The translations under genes were made by a program, and so were the position numbers. 43,948 nt of DNA from Methylobacterium isbiliense (GTDB taxonomy: Bacteria > Pseudomonadota > Alphaproteobacteria > Rhizobiales > Beijerinckiaceae): contig NZ_BPQQ01000029.1 of NCBI RefSeq assembly GCF_022179325.1, positions 1 to 43,948 of the forward strand, in the 5' to 3' direction. Shown here piece by piece: positions 18,532 to 26,928 of the stretch. The notes under the pieces are model-generated. The model did no database searches. It saw only the letters and a program-made list of their open reading frames with translations, and had not been told where the DNA came from. The first letter of the stretch is position 1, and each line of letters begins with the position of its first letter.

Positions 18532-20724
18532 ATGACCCCCGACACGGAGCCCCGTCGCAACGCCAGCCGGATTCCGGATTTCTCCGGCATCGCGTTCGCG
18601 CCGGCGTCGCCCGGTCCGGCGGCGGCCGGCACGGCCGAGGCCTGGATGACGCCCGAGGGCATCCCGGTGAAGGGGGCCTACGGCCCGGCCGACCGCGAGG
18701 GCCTCGATTTCCTCGACACCTATCCGGGCATCGCGCCCTTCCTGCGCGGCCCCTACCCGACCATGTACGTCACCCAGCCCTGGACCATCCGGCAATATGC
18801 CGGCTTCTCCACGGCGGAGGATTCCAACGCCTTCTACCGGCGCAACCTCGCGGCCGGCCAGAAGGGCCTCTCGGTCGCCTTCGATCTCGCCACCCACCGC
18901 GGCTACGATTCCGATCACCCCCGCGTGTCCGGCGACGTCGGCATGGCGGGCGTGGCCATCGACTCGATCTACGACATGCGCACCCTGTTCTCGGGGATTC
19001 CCCTCGACCAGATGACCGTGTCGATGACCATGAACGGCGCGGTGCTGCCGATCCTGGCCCTCTACATCGTGGCGGCCGAGGAGCAGGGCGTGCCGCCGGA
19101 AAAGCTCGCCGGCACGATCCAGAACGACATCCTCAAGGAGTTCATGGTCCGCAACACCTACATCTACCCGCCCGCCGGGTCGATGCGGATCATCTCGGAC
19201 ATCTTCGGCTACACCTCGGCCCACATGCCGAAGTTCAACTCGATCTCGATCTCCGGCTATCACATGCAGGAGGCCGGGGCGACCCAGGATCTCGAACTCG
19301 CCTACACGCTCGCCGACGGCGTCGAGTACATCCGGGCCGGGCTCGCCGCCGGGCTCACCATCGACCAGTTCGCGCCCCGCCTGTCCTTCTTCTGGGCGAT
19401 CGGCATGAACTTCTTCATGGAGGTGGCGAAGATGCGGGCCGCGCGCCTGCTCTGGGCCAAGCTCGTGAAGGAGTTCGCGCCGAAATCCGAGAAGTCGCTG
19501 GCGCTGCGCACCCACTCGCAGACGAGCGGCTGGTCGCTCACCGCGCAGGACGTGTTCAACAACGTGACGCGCACCTGCGTCGAGGCGATGGCGGCGACGC
19601 AGGGGGGCACCCAGTCGCTCCACACCAACGCCCTCGACGAGGCGCTGGCGCTGCCCACCGACTTCTCGGCCCGCATCGCCCGCAACACCCAGCTCTTCCT
19701 GCAGCAGGAGAGCGGCACGACCCGGATCATCGACCCCTGGGGTGGCTCCTACTATGTCGAGCGCCTGACCCGCGACCTCGCCGGGCGGGCCTTCGAGCAC
19801 ATCCGGGAGGTCGAGGCGCTGGGCGGCATGGCCAAGGCGATCGAGGCCGGCATCCCGAAGCTGCGCATCGAGGAGGCGGCGGCCCGCACCCAGGCGCGGA
19901 TCGATTCCGGCCAGCAGACCATCGTGGGCGTCAACAAGTTCAAGCCGGACGGCGACCGGCCGATCGACTTGCTTCGCGTCGACAACGGCAACGTGCGGGC
20001 GATGCAGATCGACAAGCTCAAGCGCCTGCGGGCCGAGCGGGACGAGGGCGCGGTCGCAGCCGCCCTCGACGCGCTGACGCAGGCGGCGGGCGGGAGCGGC
20101 AACCTGCTTGCCCTCGCCGTCGAGGCGGCACGGGCCAAGGCGACCGTGGGCGAGATCTCGGCGGCGCTGGAGCGGGCCTGGGGCCGGCACCAGGCCGAGA
20201 TCCGCTCGATCTCGGGCGTCTACAAGCGGGAGATGGGCGGCATGTCCGGGGCGGTCGAGCGGGTGCGGGGCCTCGTCGAGGCGTTCGAGGAGGCGGATGG
20301 CCGCAGGCCCCGCATCCTGGTCGCCAAGATGGGCCAGGACGGGCACGACCGCGGCCAGAAGGTGATCGCCTCGGCCTTCGCCGACCTGGGCTTCGACGTC
20401 GATATCGGGCCGCTCTTCGCCACGCCCGAGGAGGCGGCGCGGCAGGCGGTGGAGAACGACGTGCACATCGTCGGCGTCTCCTCGCTGGCGGCCGGCCACC
20501 TGACGCTGGTGCCGGAACTGAAGAAGGCGCTGACCGAGGCCGGGCGGCCCGACGTGATGATCGTGGTCGGCGGCGTGATCCCGCCGGGCGACTTCGAGGC
20601 CCTGCGCCAGGCCGGCGCCTCGGCGATCTTCCCCCCCGGCACCGTCATCGCGGAGGCCGCCGTCACGCTGATCGCCGAACTCAACCGGCGCCTCGGCTAC
20701 GCCGCCCGGGAAGCCGCCGAATAG
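18532..20724 (+). CDS. mcmA: Methylmalonyl-CoA mutase, adenosylcobalamin-dependent
   Basis: It interconverts (R)-methylmalonyl-CoA and succinyl-CoA with coenzyme B12. In methylotrophs with the serine cycle this completes the ethylmalonyl-CoA route that regenerates glyoxylate. The 730-residue protein has the substrate domain with [20 protein letters not shown], distinguishing it from ethylmalonyl-CoA mutase. The C-terminal cobalamin domain has Asp603-x-His605-x-x-Gly608 (in [13 protein letters not shown]), where His binds cobalt from below. It is a full-length catalytic subunit, and no small subunit is beside it. Start: ATG 18532, family-like length. A GC-rich hairpin lies directly after the stop. 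Confidence 0.96.
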   Translation: MTPDTEPRRNASRIPDFSGIAFAPASPGPAAAGTAEAWMTPEGIPVKGAYGPADREGLDFLDTYPGIAPFLRGPYPTMYVTQPWTIRQYAGFSTAEDSNAFYRRNLAAGQKGLSVAFDLATHRGYDSDHPRVSGDVGMAGVAIDSIYDMRTLFSGIPLDQMTVSMTMNGAVLPILALYIVAAEEQGVPPEKLAGTIQNDILKEFMVRNTYIYPPAGSMRIISDIFGYTSAHMPKFNSISISGYHMQEAGATQDLELAYTLADGVEYIRAGLAAGLTIDQFAPRLSFFWAIGMNFFMEVAKMRAARLLWAKLVKEFAPKSEKSLALRTHSQTSGWSLTAQDVFNNVTRTCVEAMAATQGGTQSLHTNALDEALALPTDFSARIARNTQLFLQQESGTTRIIDPWGGSYYVERLTRDLAGRAFEHIREVEALGGMAKAIEAGIPKLRIEEAAARTQARIDSGQQTIVGVNKFKPDGDRPIDLLRVDNGNVRAMQIDKLKRLRAERDEGAVAAALDALTQAAGGSGNLLALAVEAARAKATVGEISAALERAWGRHQAEIRSISGVYKREMGGMSGAVERVRGLVEAFEEADGRRPRILVAKMGQDGHDRGQKVIASAFADLGFDVDIGPLFATPEEAARQAVENDVHIVGVSSLAAGHLTLVPELKKALTEAGRPDVMIVVGGVIPPGDFEALRQAGASAIFPPGTVIAEAAVTLIAELNRRLGYAAREAAE

Positions 20725-20734
20725 GATGAGGCAG

Positions 20735-20756
20735 GCCGGATCGGGGCCGATCCGGC
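20735..20756 (+). terminator. Hairpin after mcmA
   Basis: A perfect 10-base inverted repeat (20735-20744 with 20747-20756) begins 11 bases after the mcmA stop. The two-base gap means that about 9 bp form with a 4-base loop. No T-run follows. Confidence 0.5.
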
Positions 20757-20905
20757 GTGCCGATCGCCCCCGAACGCGGGTTTCGGAAGCCCCGGGAAGG
20801 AACTTCCCCTTTCGCTGACCGGGAGAGAACACGCTTCTCCATCCGGGCTCAACTTCGAAAGACGCATCCATTGATCGCGGGGCTGTCGGACGCGACATTC
20901 CCCGC

Positions 20906-21145
20906 ATGACCACGCCCTTCCCCCCGTCCCGGACGCCGGCCTTCGACCCCTTCGGCGAACCGTCCGAGACCGTGCCCTGCCCCACGGCCGGGCCGGGGGA
21001 CCGGCGCGCGCGCCGGATCGCCATCGCGGCGTTCTGGAGCCTCGCCCTGCTGATCACGGCGGGCCGGGCCTATTGGGGCGTCCATCCCGCGCAGCAGCCG
21101 AGCCAGGACACGGCGTCGGTCGCCGCCTCGACCACGATCCGCTGA
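20906..21145 (+). CDS. Small single-span membrane protein of unknown function
   Basis: Not recognised. A 79-residue protein with a proline-rich N terminus, a basic RRARR stretch and one membrane span (about residues 37-54). The C-terminal tail of about 25 residues is polar and, by the positive-inside rule, would face the periplasm. The ATG at 20906 has no strong ribosome site. An imperfect inverted repeat GGGAAG-GAA-CTTCCC (near 20794-20808) upstream may be an operator. Coding status is less certain than for its neighbours. Confidence 0.5.
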   Translation: MTTPFPPSRTPAFDPFGEPSETVPCPTAGPGDRRARRIAIAAFWSLALLITAGRAYWGVHPAQQPSQDTASVAASTTIR

Positions 21146-21225
21146 GGCGCGGGGGCGCGCGGCGCCGGGCGCGGCGCAGGAGTTTCCTCACTCAACTCCC
21201 GAGTGCACGAACCGCTCGCGCATCC

Positions 21226-21258
21226 GTCAATTGACAGCGCTTGCGTCCCGCCTAGTTT
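21226..21258 (+). promoter_or_regulatory. Putative promoter with palindrome upstream of the oxidoreductase/Sox block
   Basis: A consensus -35 hexamer TTGACA (21231-21236) is followed after 16 bases by a weak TAGTTT (21253-21258). The perfect palindrome GTCAATTGAC (21226-21235) overlaps the -35 and could be an operator. The site is about 115 bases before the first gene of the block. No experimental support. Confidence 0.4.
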
Positions 21259-21372
21259 CCCCGTTCGTATCCGAGCGGCCGAACCCCCGGCGGCCCTCCC
21301 GCCGGGTTTCCTCGTTTCGGCCGACCGATCCCGGCGCGGGTTCCCCGCGCGTCCAGGCGGGGGCGATCCAGC

Positions 21373-21840
21373 ATGTTCAAGCTGACCATCAATGGGTCCG
21401 TGCGCGAGGTCGAGGCCGAGCCCGACACGCCGCTCCTCTGGGTCATCCGCGAGCAGGTCGGGCTGACCGGCACCAAGTACGGCTGCGGCATCGCGCAGTG
21501 CGGCGCCTGCACGGTGCACATCGACGGGCAGGCCGTGCGCTCCTGCTCCCTGCCGGTCTCCTCGGTGAGCGCGGAGCAGAAGATCGTCACGATCGAGGGC
21601 CTGAGCCCCGACCGCTCGCATCCGGTGCAGAAGGCCTGGGCGGCCCTCGACGTGCCGCAATGCGGCTTCTGCCAGTCGGGCATGATCATGGCCTCGGCGG
21701 CTCTGCTGGCCCAGAACCCGAAGCCGAGCGAGCAGGAGATCCGCCAGGAGATCACCAACATCTGCCGCTGCGGCACCTACAACCGGGTGCTCGCCGGCAT
21801 CAAGCTCGCCGCCGAGGGCGGCGAGGCCGGTCGCGGCTAA
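21373..21840 (+). CDS. (2Fe-2S) subunit of a molybdenum hydroxylase (IorA/CoxS type)
   Basis: A 155-residue iron-sulfur subunit of the xanthine oxidase family that passes electrons from the molybdenum centre. Both clusters are complete: a plant-type site with Cys38, Cys43, Cys46 and Cys58, and a second with Cys97-x-x-Cys100 and Cys131-x-Cys133 (CGFCQSG, ICRCG). Without a signal of its own it should be carried out of the cell by its Tat-tagged partner. The partner gene begins 13 bases later. The pair lacks a FAD subunit, as in the isoquinoline oxidoreductase (IorAB) group, which feeds electrons to cytochromes. That fits the cytochrome c gene next in line. Confidence 0.92.
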   Translation: MFKLTINGSVREVEAEPDTPLLWVIREQVGLTGTKYGCGIAQCGACTVHIDGQAVRSCSLPVSSVSAEQKIVTIEGLSPDRSHPVQKAWAALDVPQCGFCQSGMIMASAALLAQNPKPSEQEIRQEITNICRCGTYNRVLAGIKLAAEGGEAGRG

Positions 21841-21853
21841 AGGGAGACGCGCC

Positions 21854-24031
21854 ATGACGACACCCCGTCCCGCCCTCTCCCGCCGCGGCTTCCTGGCCGG
21901 CTCCGCCGTCGCCGCGGGCGCCTTCAGCCTCGGCTTCCACGTGCCGCTCGACGCTGAGGCCGCTCCCGGCGCGCCCGAGATCAACGCCTGGGTGGTGGTG
22001 CGCCCCGACGACACGGTGGTGATCCGCATCGCCCGCTCGGAGATGGGCCAGGGCACGCTCACGGGTCTCGCCCAGCTCGTCGCCGAGGAACTCGCCTGCG
22101 ACTGGTCGAAGGTGACGACCGAGTACCCGACGCCCGGCCAGAACCTCGCGCGCAACCGCGTCTGGGGCGACTTCTCCACCGGCGGCAGCCGGGGCATCCG
22201 CGAATCCTACGTCGCGGTGCGCAAAGGGGGTGCCGCCGCCCGCACCATGCTGGTCGCCGCGGCCGCCAGGGAATGGGGCGTCGACCCCGCCGGATGCCGG
22301 GCGGAGAAGAGCGTCATCACCCATCCGGCCTCCGGGCGCAGCACCACCTACGGCCAAGTGGCGGCGCTCGCCGCCACGCTGGAGCCGCCGAAGGATCCGC
22401 CCCTGAAGGACCCGAAGGACTGGACGGTCGCCGGCCAGTCGGTGAAGCGCCTCGACACCCTGCCGAAGCTCGACGGCAGCCAGGTCTACGGCATGGACCT
22501 CACGCTCGACGGCATGCTCAACGCCGCGATCCGCGACTGCCCGGTGACGGGCGGCAAGGTGAGGAGCTTCGACGCGGCGGCCGTCTCCGGCATGCCCGGG
22601 GTGAGGAAGGTGGTGCAGGTCGGCGAGACCGGCGTGGCGGTGATCGCCGACACGTTCTGGCGTGCCAAGACCGCCCTCGACGCATTGCCCGTGGTCTGGG
22701 ACGAGGGGCCGAACGCGCGCGTGTCGAGCGAGACGATCGCGGCGGTGCTCAAGGAGGGCCTCGACGCCGAGGAGGCGTTCGTCGGCAACAAGGCCGGCGA
22801 TGTCCAGGCGGCCCTGCGCGGCGCCGCCAAGGTGGTGGAGGCGACCTACGCCTACCCGTTCCAGAACCACGCCACCATGGAGCCGATGAACGCGACGGCG
22901 CGCTGGACGCCGGAGCGCTGCGAGGTTTGGACCCCGACCCAGAACGGCGAGGCGGCGCTCGCCGCCGCCGCCGAGGCGGCCGGTCTCTCCCCGCGCCAGT
23001 GCGAGGTCTACAAGATCCATCTCGGCGGCGGCTTCGGGCGGCGCGGCGCCACCCACGACTGGGTGCGCCAAGCCGTCCTGATCGCCCGCGAGATGCCCGG
23101 CACGCCGGTCAAGCTGATCTGGACCCGCGAGGAGGACATGACGCATGGCCGGTACCACCCGGTCACGCAGTGCCGCATGCGCGCCGCCCTCGACGAGAAG
23201 GGCAACCTCACCGGCCTGCAGATGCGCATCTCCGGCCAGTCGATCCTGGCGGCGATCGTGCCGGGCCGGCTCGGGCCGGACGGCAAGGACCCGGTGACCT
23301 TCCAGGGCCTCAACCCGGGCGGGGCGGAGGCGGCGATCGGCTACACGATCCCGAACCTCCTCATCGACCACGCCATGCGCAACCCGCACATCATCCCGGG
23401 CTTCTGGCGGGGCGTGAACACCAACCCCAACGCCATCTACCTCGAATGCTTCCTCGACGAGGTGGCGCACGCGGCCGGCCAGGATCCGCTCGCCTTCCGG
23501 CGCAAGCTGATGGCGAACCACCCCAAGCACCTCGCGGTGCTGAACGCCGCGGCCGAGCGGATCGGCTGGGACCGCAAGCCGCCCGCGGGCGTCCACCGGG
23601 GCATCGCCCAGATCATGGGCTTCGGCAGCTACGTCGCGGGCGCCGCCGAGGTGTCGGTGGCGGAGGACGGCAAGGTGAAGATCCACCGCATCGTCGCGGC
23701 CACCGACCCGGGCGTCGCCATCAACCCGCAGCAGATCGAGGCGCAGGTCGAGGGCTCGTTCGTGTACGGCCTCTCGGCCGCTCTCTACGGCGCCTGCACG
23801 GTCAAGGACGGTCGGATCGAGCAGGCGAACTTCGACACCTACCCGGTGATGCGCCTCGACGACATGCCGGCGGTCGAGACCGTGCTGGTGCCCTCTGGCG
23901 GCTTCATCGGCGGGGTCGGCGAGCCGACCATCGCGGTGGCGGCGCCGGCGGTGCTGAACGCGATCTTCGCCGCCACCGGCAAGCGGGTGCGGCAGATCCC
24001 GCTCAAGAACGCCGACCTGCGCCGCGCGTGA
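21854..24031 (+). CDS. Molybdopterin-binding subunit of an IorB-type aldehyde/heterocycle hydroxylase
   Basis: A 725-residue catalytic subunit of the xanthine oxidase family. It begins with a twin-arginine signal (LSRRGFLAGS, then a hydrophobic region), so the enzyme acts in the periplasm. Core molybdopterin segments are present: SEMGQGT, HLGGGFGRRGA, and GGVGEP with the catalytic Glu. The order is the IorB-type permutation, which uses two-subunit enzymes with a separate electron acceptor. The substrate could be an aldehyde or an N-heterocycle, and this cannot be decided from sequence. The stop overlaps the GTG of the cytochrome gene (GTGA), so translation is coupled. Confidence 0.9.
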   Translation: MTTPRPALSRRGFLAGSAVAAGAFSLGFHVPLDAEAAPGAPEINAWVVVRPDDTVVIRIARSEMGQGTLTGLAQLVAEELACDWSKVTTEYPTPGQNLARNRVWGDFSTGGSRGIRESYVAVRKGGAAARTMLVAAAAREWGVDPAGCRAEKSVITHPASGRSTTYGQVAALAATLEPPKDPPLKDPKDWTVAGQSVKRLDTLPKLDGSQVYGMDLTLDGMLNAAIRDCPVTGGKVRSFDAAAVSGMPGVRKVVQVGETGVAVIADTFWRAKTALDALPVVWDEGPNARVSSETIAAVLKEGLDAEEAFVGNKAGDVQAALRGAAKVVEATYAYPFQNHATMEPMNATARWTPERCEVWTPTQNGEAALAAAAEAAGLSPRQCEVYKIHLGGGFGRRGATHDWVRQAVLIAREMPGTPVKLIWTREEDMTHGRYHPVTQCRMRAALDEKGNLTGLQMRISGQSILAAIVPGRLGPDGKDPVTFQGLNPGGAEAAIGYTIPNLLIDHAMRNPHIIPGFWRGVNTNPNAIYLECFLDEVAHAAGQDPLAFRRKLMANHPKHLAVLNAAAERIGWDRKPPAGVHRGIAQIMGFGSYVAGAAEVSVAEDGKVKIHRIVAATDPGVAINPQQIEAQVEGSFVYGLSAALYGACTVKDGRIEQANFDTYPVMRLDDMPAVETVLVPSGGFIGGVGEPTIAVAAPAVLNAIFAATGKRVRQIPLKNADLRRA

Positions 24032-24333
24032 GGGGCCTCCGCGCCCTGGCGCTCCTCGCCCTGGCGCTCCTGGGGCTCGGCGCGGCCCCCGCCGCCGCCG
24101 GGCCCGTCCCGGCGCCGCCGGGCGCCTCCTCCTGCTCGGGCTGCCACGGGGCGCACGGCGAGGGCGCCTTCGCGCCGCTCGCCGGCCGCCCGGCGTCCGA
24201 CATCGCCGCGGCGCTCGCCGCCTACCGGTCGGGCGAGCGCCCCGCCACGGTGATGACCCGGATCGCCAAGGGCTTCACCGAGGCCGAGAGCCGGGCCATC
24301 GCGGCCTATCTCGAACAGCAGGCCGCGCCGTGA
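24028..24333 (+). CDS. Monoheme c-type cytochrome, periplasmic
   Basis: A 101-residue protein with a Sec signal peptide (about residues 1-24) and one heme-attachment site, Cys36-x-x-Cys39-His40 (CSGCH). A Met in PATVMTRI is a possible sixth ligand. The C-terminal helix EAESRAIAAYLEQQ is typical of class I cytochromes. It is like the short cytochrome subunit that partners flavocytochrome c sulfide dehydrogenase. It overlaps both neighbours by 4 bases (GTGA), so it could serve the molybdenum hydroxylase, the flavoprotein, or both as electron acceptor. The start is a GTG, chosen because it creates the signal peptide. Confidence 0.9.
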   Translation: MRGLRALALLALALLGLGAAPAAAGPVPAPPGASSCSGCHGAHGEGAFAPLAGRPASDIAAALAAYRSGERPATVMTRIAKGFTEAESRAIAAYLEQQAAP

Positions 24334-25583
24334 GCGGGCCGACCCGCCGCGCCGTCCTCGGCACCCTCGCGGGGCTCGCCGCCGCACCGGCCCTGGGTCA
24401 GGACGCGCGCGGGCGCGTCGTGGTGCTGGGCGGCGGCTTCGGCGGCGCCTCGGCGGCCCGCGCCCTTCACCGCGCCGGCCTCTCGGTGACGCTGGTGGAG
24501 GCCGAGACCACCTACACCGCCTGCCCGTTCAGCAACGAGGTGATCGCCGGCCTCCAGCCGCTGGCGGCGCAGCGCTTCGGCTACGAAGGCCTGCGCCGGG
24601 CCGGCATCGCGGTGGTGCACGCGGTCGCGACCGGGATCGACGGCGGGGCGCGATCGGTCGCGCTGGCGGATGGCAGCCGGCTTCCGTACGACCGCTTGGT
24701 CCTCTCCCCCGGCATCGCCCTGCGGTTCGACGCGATCCCCGGCTACGACGAGGCCGCGGCCGAGGTGATGCCGCATGCCTGGAAGGCCGGGGCGCAGACG
24801 GAGCTGCTGGCGCGTCGCCTCGCGGACCTGCCGGACGGCGGCACCGTGGTGCTGTCGGTGCCGGCCAATCCCTACCGCTGCCCACCCGGCCCCTACGAGC
24901 GCGCGAGCCTGATCGCGCACGTCCTCAAGACGCGAAAGCCCCGCTCCAAGCTCATCGTGCTCGACGCCAAGGACACCTTCTCCAAGCAGAAGCTGTTCGA
25001 GGCCGCCTGGAAGGAGCTTTACCCCGACCACCTCGAATACGTGCCGCTGGCGGCGGGCGGGCAGGTGACGGCGGTCGATCCGGGGACAATGACGGTCCGC
25101 ACCGACTTCTCGGAGGTCAGGGCGGCGCTCGCCTGCATCATCCCGCCCCAGCGCGCAGCACCGATCGCGACGGCGGCGGGCGTCGCCGACCGCACCGGCT
25201 GGTGCCCGATCGACCCGGTGACGTTCGAGTCGCGGCTGGTGCCGGGCATCCACGTCGTCGGCGATGCCTGCATCGGCGGCGCGATGCCGAAATCCGCCTT
25301 CTCGGCCAACGCCCAGGCGAAGGTCTGCGCCGACGCGGTCGCCGATCTCATGGCCGGCCGCACGCCGGCGACGCCGAAGCTGATCAACACCTGCTACAGC
25401 CTCGTCGCGCCCGGCTACGGCATCTCGGTGGCGGGGGTCTATCGGCCGGCGAACGGCGTGCTCGCCGACGTCGAGGGCGCGGGCGGCACCAGCTCCCTCG
25501 ACGCGCCGATGGAAGCCCGCCGCGCGGAAGCCGCCTACGCGGAGGCGTGGTACCGGACCATCACGGCGGACGTGTTCGGGTGA
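24330..25583 (+). CDS. Flavocytochrome c sulfide dehydrogenase flavoprotein (FccB/SoxF-like)
   Basis: A 417-residue FAD protein that should oxidise sulfide to sulfur and hand electrons to cytochrome c. A Tat-type signal (PTRRAVLG) is followed by the FAD-binding LGGGFGG loop. The two cysteines that form the redox disulfide in FccB are at Cys184 (NPYRCPPGPYERA) and Cys355 (NTCYSLV). It matches FccB/SoxF rather than SQR in length and in its partner, the adjacent monoheme cytochrome. The GTG start overlaps the cytochrome stop by 4 bases. A long perfect palindrome separates it from soxX. Confidence 0.92.
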   Translation: MSGPTRRAVLGTLAGLAAAPALGQDARGRVVVLGGGFGGASAARALHRAGLSVTLVEAETTYTACPFSNEVIAGLQPLAAQRFGYEGLRRAGIAVVHAVATGIDGGARSVALADGSRLPYDRLVLSPGIALRFDAIPGYDEAAAEVMPHAWKAGAQTELLARRLADLPDGGTVVLSVPANPYRCPPGPYERASLIAHVLKTRKPRSKLIVLDAKDTFSKQKLFEAAWKELYPDHLEYVPLAAGGQVTAVDPGTMTVRTDFSEVRAALACIIPPQRAAPIATAAGVADRTGWCPIDPVTFESRLVPGIHVVGDACIGGAMPKSAFSANAQAKVCADAVADLMAGRTPATPKLINTCYSLVAPGYGISVAGVYRPANGVLADVEGAGGTSSLDAPMEARRAEAAYAEAWYRTITADVFG

Positions 25584-25621
25584 CGGCCCAATTCTGCATC
25601 CGCAGCAACCAACTCGAGACC

Positions 25622-25663
25622 CGCGGGGAACCCCTCTCCCGTGCGGGAGAGGGGTTCCCCGCG
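25622..25663. repeat. Perfect 20-bp palindromic element between the FccB-like gene and soxX
   Basis: Bases 25622-25641 are the exact reverse complement of 25644-25663. The core is CCCCTCTCCC against GGGAGAGGGG. The hairpin is far stronger than a normal terminator and has no T-run. Elements with this core recur in many GC-rich proteobacteria, so it may be a dispersed REP-like unit; I see only one copy in this window. Confidence 0.7.
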
Positions 25664-25693
25664 CCGCCCGCGGCCACCGGCCCCGCGCGGACC

Positions 25694-26128
25694 GTGAGAA
25701 GGATCGCCCTCGCGGCCCCGCTCCTGCTCCTCCTTCCCGCCTTCGCTCCCTACGCGGTCGAGGGCGACGCCATTCCGGCTCCCCTCGAAGGCCGGGCCGG
25801 CGACCCGGCCCGGGGCCGGGCCATCGCCACCGATGCGCGCAAAGGCCTGTGCACCCTCTGCCATGCGGGCCTGGGCGCGCGGCCGGAGGGCGATCTCGGG
25901 CCGAGCCTCGCGGGGGTGGGGGCGCGGCTCTCGCCGGGCCAGCTGCGGCTGCGGCTCGTCGACGGCCGCGCCTTGAATCCCGCAACCGTGATGCCCTCGT
26001 ATTACCGCATCGACGGCCTGACGCGGGTCGGGCCGGCCTGGCGCGACCGGCCCATCCTGGAGGCCGCGGAGATCGAGGACGTGGTCGCGTATCTGGCGAC
26101 GCTGCGCCGCGAGGAGGAGGACCGATGA
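25694..26128 (+). CDS. soxX: Sulfur-oxidation cytochrome c SoxX
   Basis: SoxX is the monoheme subunit of the SoxXA enzyme that couples thiosulfate to the SoxY carrier. The 144-residue protein has a signal peptide (residues 1-~22), one heme site Cys53-x-x-Cys56-His57 (CTLCH) and the family segment NPATVMPSYYRIDGL with the Met100 ligand. VEDVVAYL-type (IEDVVAYLATL) closes it. GTG 25694 is the plausible start since it begins the signal peptide; the open frame upstream runs through the palindrome and is not real. The stop overlaps the soxY start by four bases (ATGA). soxA, its partner, lies three genes downstream. Confidence 0.93.
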   Translation: MRRIALAAPLLLLLPAFAPYAVEGDAIPAPLEGRAGDPARGRAIATDARKGLCTLCHAGLGARPEGDLGPSLAGVGARLSPGQLRLRLVDGRALNPATVMPSYYRIDGLTRVGPAWRDRPILEAAEIEDVVAYLATLRREEEDR

Positions 26129-26598
26129 GAGGGCCGATGAGCTGGACACCCGACCGGCGCAGGCTGCTCGTCGGCGGCGCGGCGCTGATCGTCCTGACGC
26201 CGCAGCGGGCGCTCGCGGTCGCGCGTCCGCCGCGCGAGCCCACCGCCGCGGCAATCCGGCGCTTCGCGGGCGAGGCCGAGATCCGGCCGGGCCGCGTTCA
26301 TCTCGACCTGCCGCCGCTGGTCGAGAATGGCAACGCGGTGCCGCTCGCCGTGAGCGTGGACTCGCCGATGTCGGCCACCGACTTCGTGCGCCGCATCGCG
26401 GTGTTCAACGACAAGAACCCGCAGCCGAACGTGATCACGGTCCATCTCGGCCCGAAGGCCGGGCGCGCCGCGATAACCACCCGCATCCGCCTGGCCGACA
26501 CACAGACGGTGACGGCGATCGCCGAATTGAGCGACGGCAGCTACTGGTCCGCGACCGCCGACGCGATCGTGACCCTCGCCGCCTGCGTGGAGGGCTGA
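26125..26598 (+). CDS. soxY: Sulfur carrier protein SoxY
   Basis: SoxY carries sulfur intermediates covalently on a C-terminal cysteine. This copy has 157 residues with a twin-arginine signal (DRRRLLVGG) and the SoxY fold, including VENGNAVPLAVSVDSPM and RIAVFNDKNPQP. It ends in LAACVEG: Cys154 is kept, but the canonical GGCGG flank is replaced by Ala residues before it and Val-Glu after it. The start ATG 26125 has an AGGAGG ribosome site and overlaps the soxX stop. soxZ follows within 5 bases and forms the SoxYZ complex. Cys presence suggests that it is functional; the altered arm may change partner fit. Confidence 0.92.
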   Translation: MRGPMSWTPDRRRLLVGGAALIVLTPQRALAVARPPREPTAAAIRRFAGEAEIRPGRVHLDLPPLVENGNAVPLAVSVDSPMSATDFVRRIAVFNDKNPQPNVITVHLGPKAGRAAITTRIRLADTQTVTAIAELSDGSYWSATADAIVTLAACVEG

Positions 26599-26603
26599 GG
26601 CGC

Positions 26604-26924
26604 ATGGCCCGCACCCTGATCAACCTGCCCAAGACCGCCAAGGCCGGCGCGGTGATCGAGATCAAGACCCTGATCTCGCACCCGATGGAGACGGGCTACC
26701 GCCCCGGCCCCGAGGGCCGGCTCGTGCCGCGCGACATCATCACGGAGTTCGTCTGCCGCTTCGAGGGCGAGGAGGTCTTCCGGGCCGAGCTCTTCCCGGC
26801 CACCTCGGCCAATCCCTACCTGACCTTCACCACGCTGGCCGAGCGCAGCGGCACCTTCACCTTCACTTGGACCGGCGACAACGGCTTCTCGCAGACGGAG
26901 AGCGCCGCCCTGACGGTGACCTGA
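26604..26924 (+). CDS. soxZ: SoxYZ complex protein SoxZ
   Basis: A 106-residue beta-sandwich partner of SoxY, recognisable by RTLINLPKTAKAGAVIEIKT, ISHPMETGYR and a C-terminal GTFTFTWTGDNG. It has no signal peptide, as usual, and is exported bound to the Tat-tagged SoxY. Length is normal. It lies 5 bases after soxY and 4 bases before soxA, in one transcription unit. There is nothing unusual in it. Confidence 0.95.
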   Translation: MARTLINLPKTAKAGAVIEIKTLISHPMETGYRPGPEGRLVPRDIITEFVCRFEGEEVFRAELFPATSANPYLTFTTLAERSGTFTFTWTGDNGFSQTESAALTVT

Positions 26925-26928
26925 GGCC

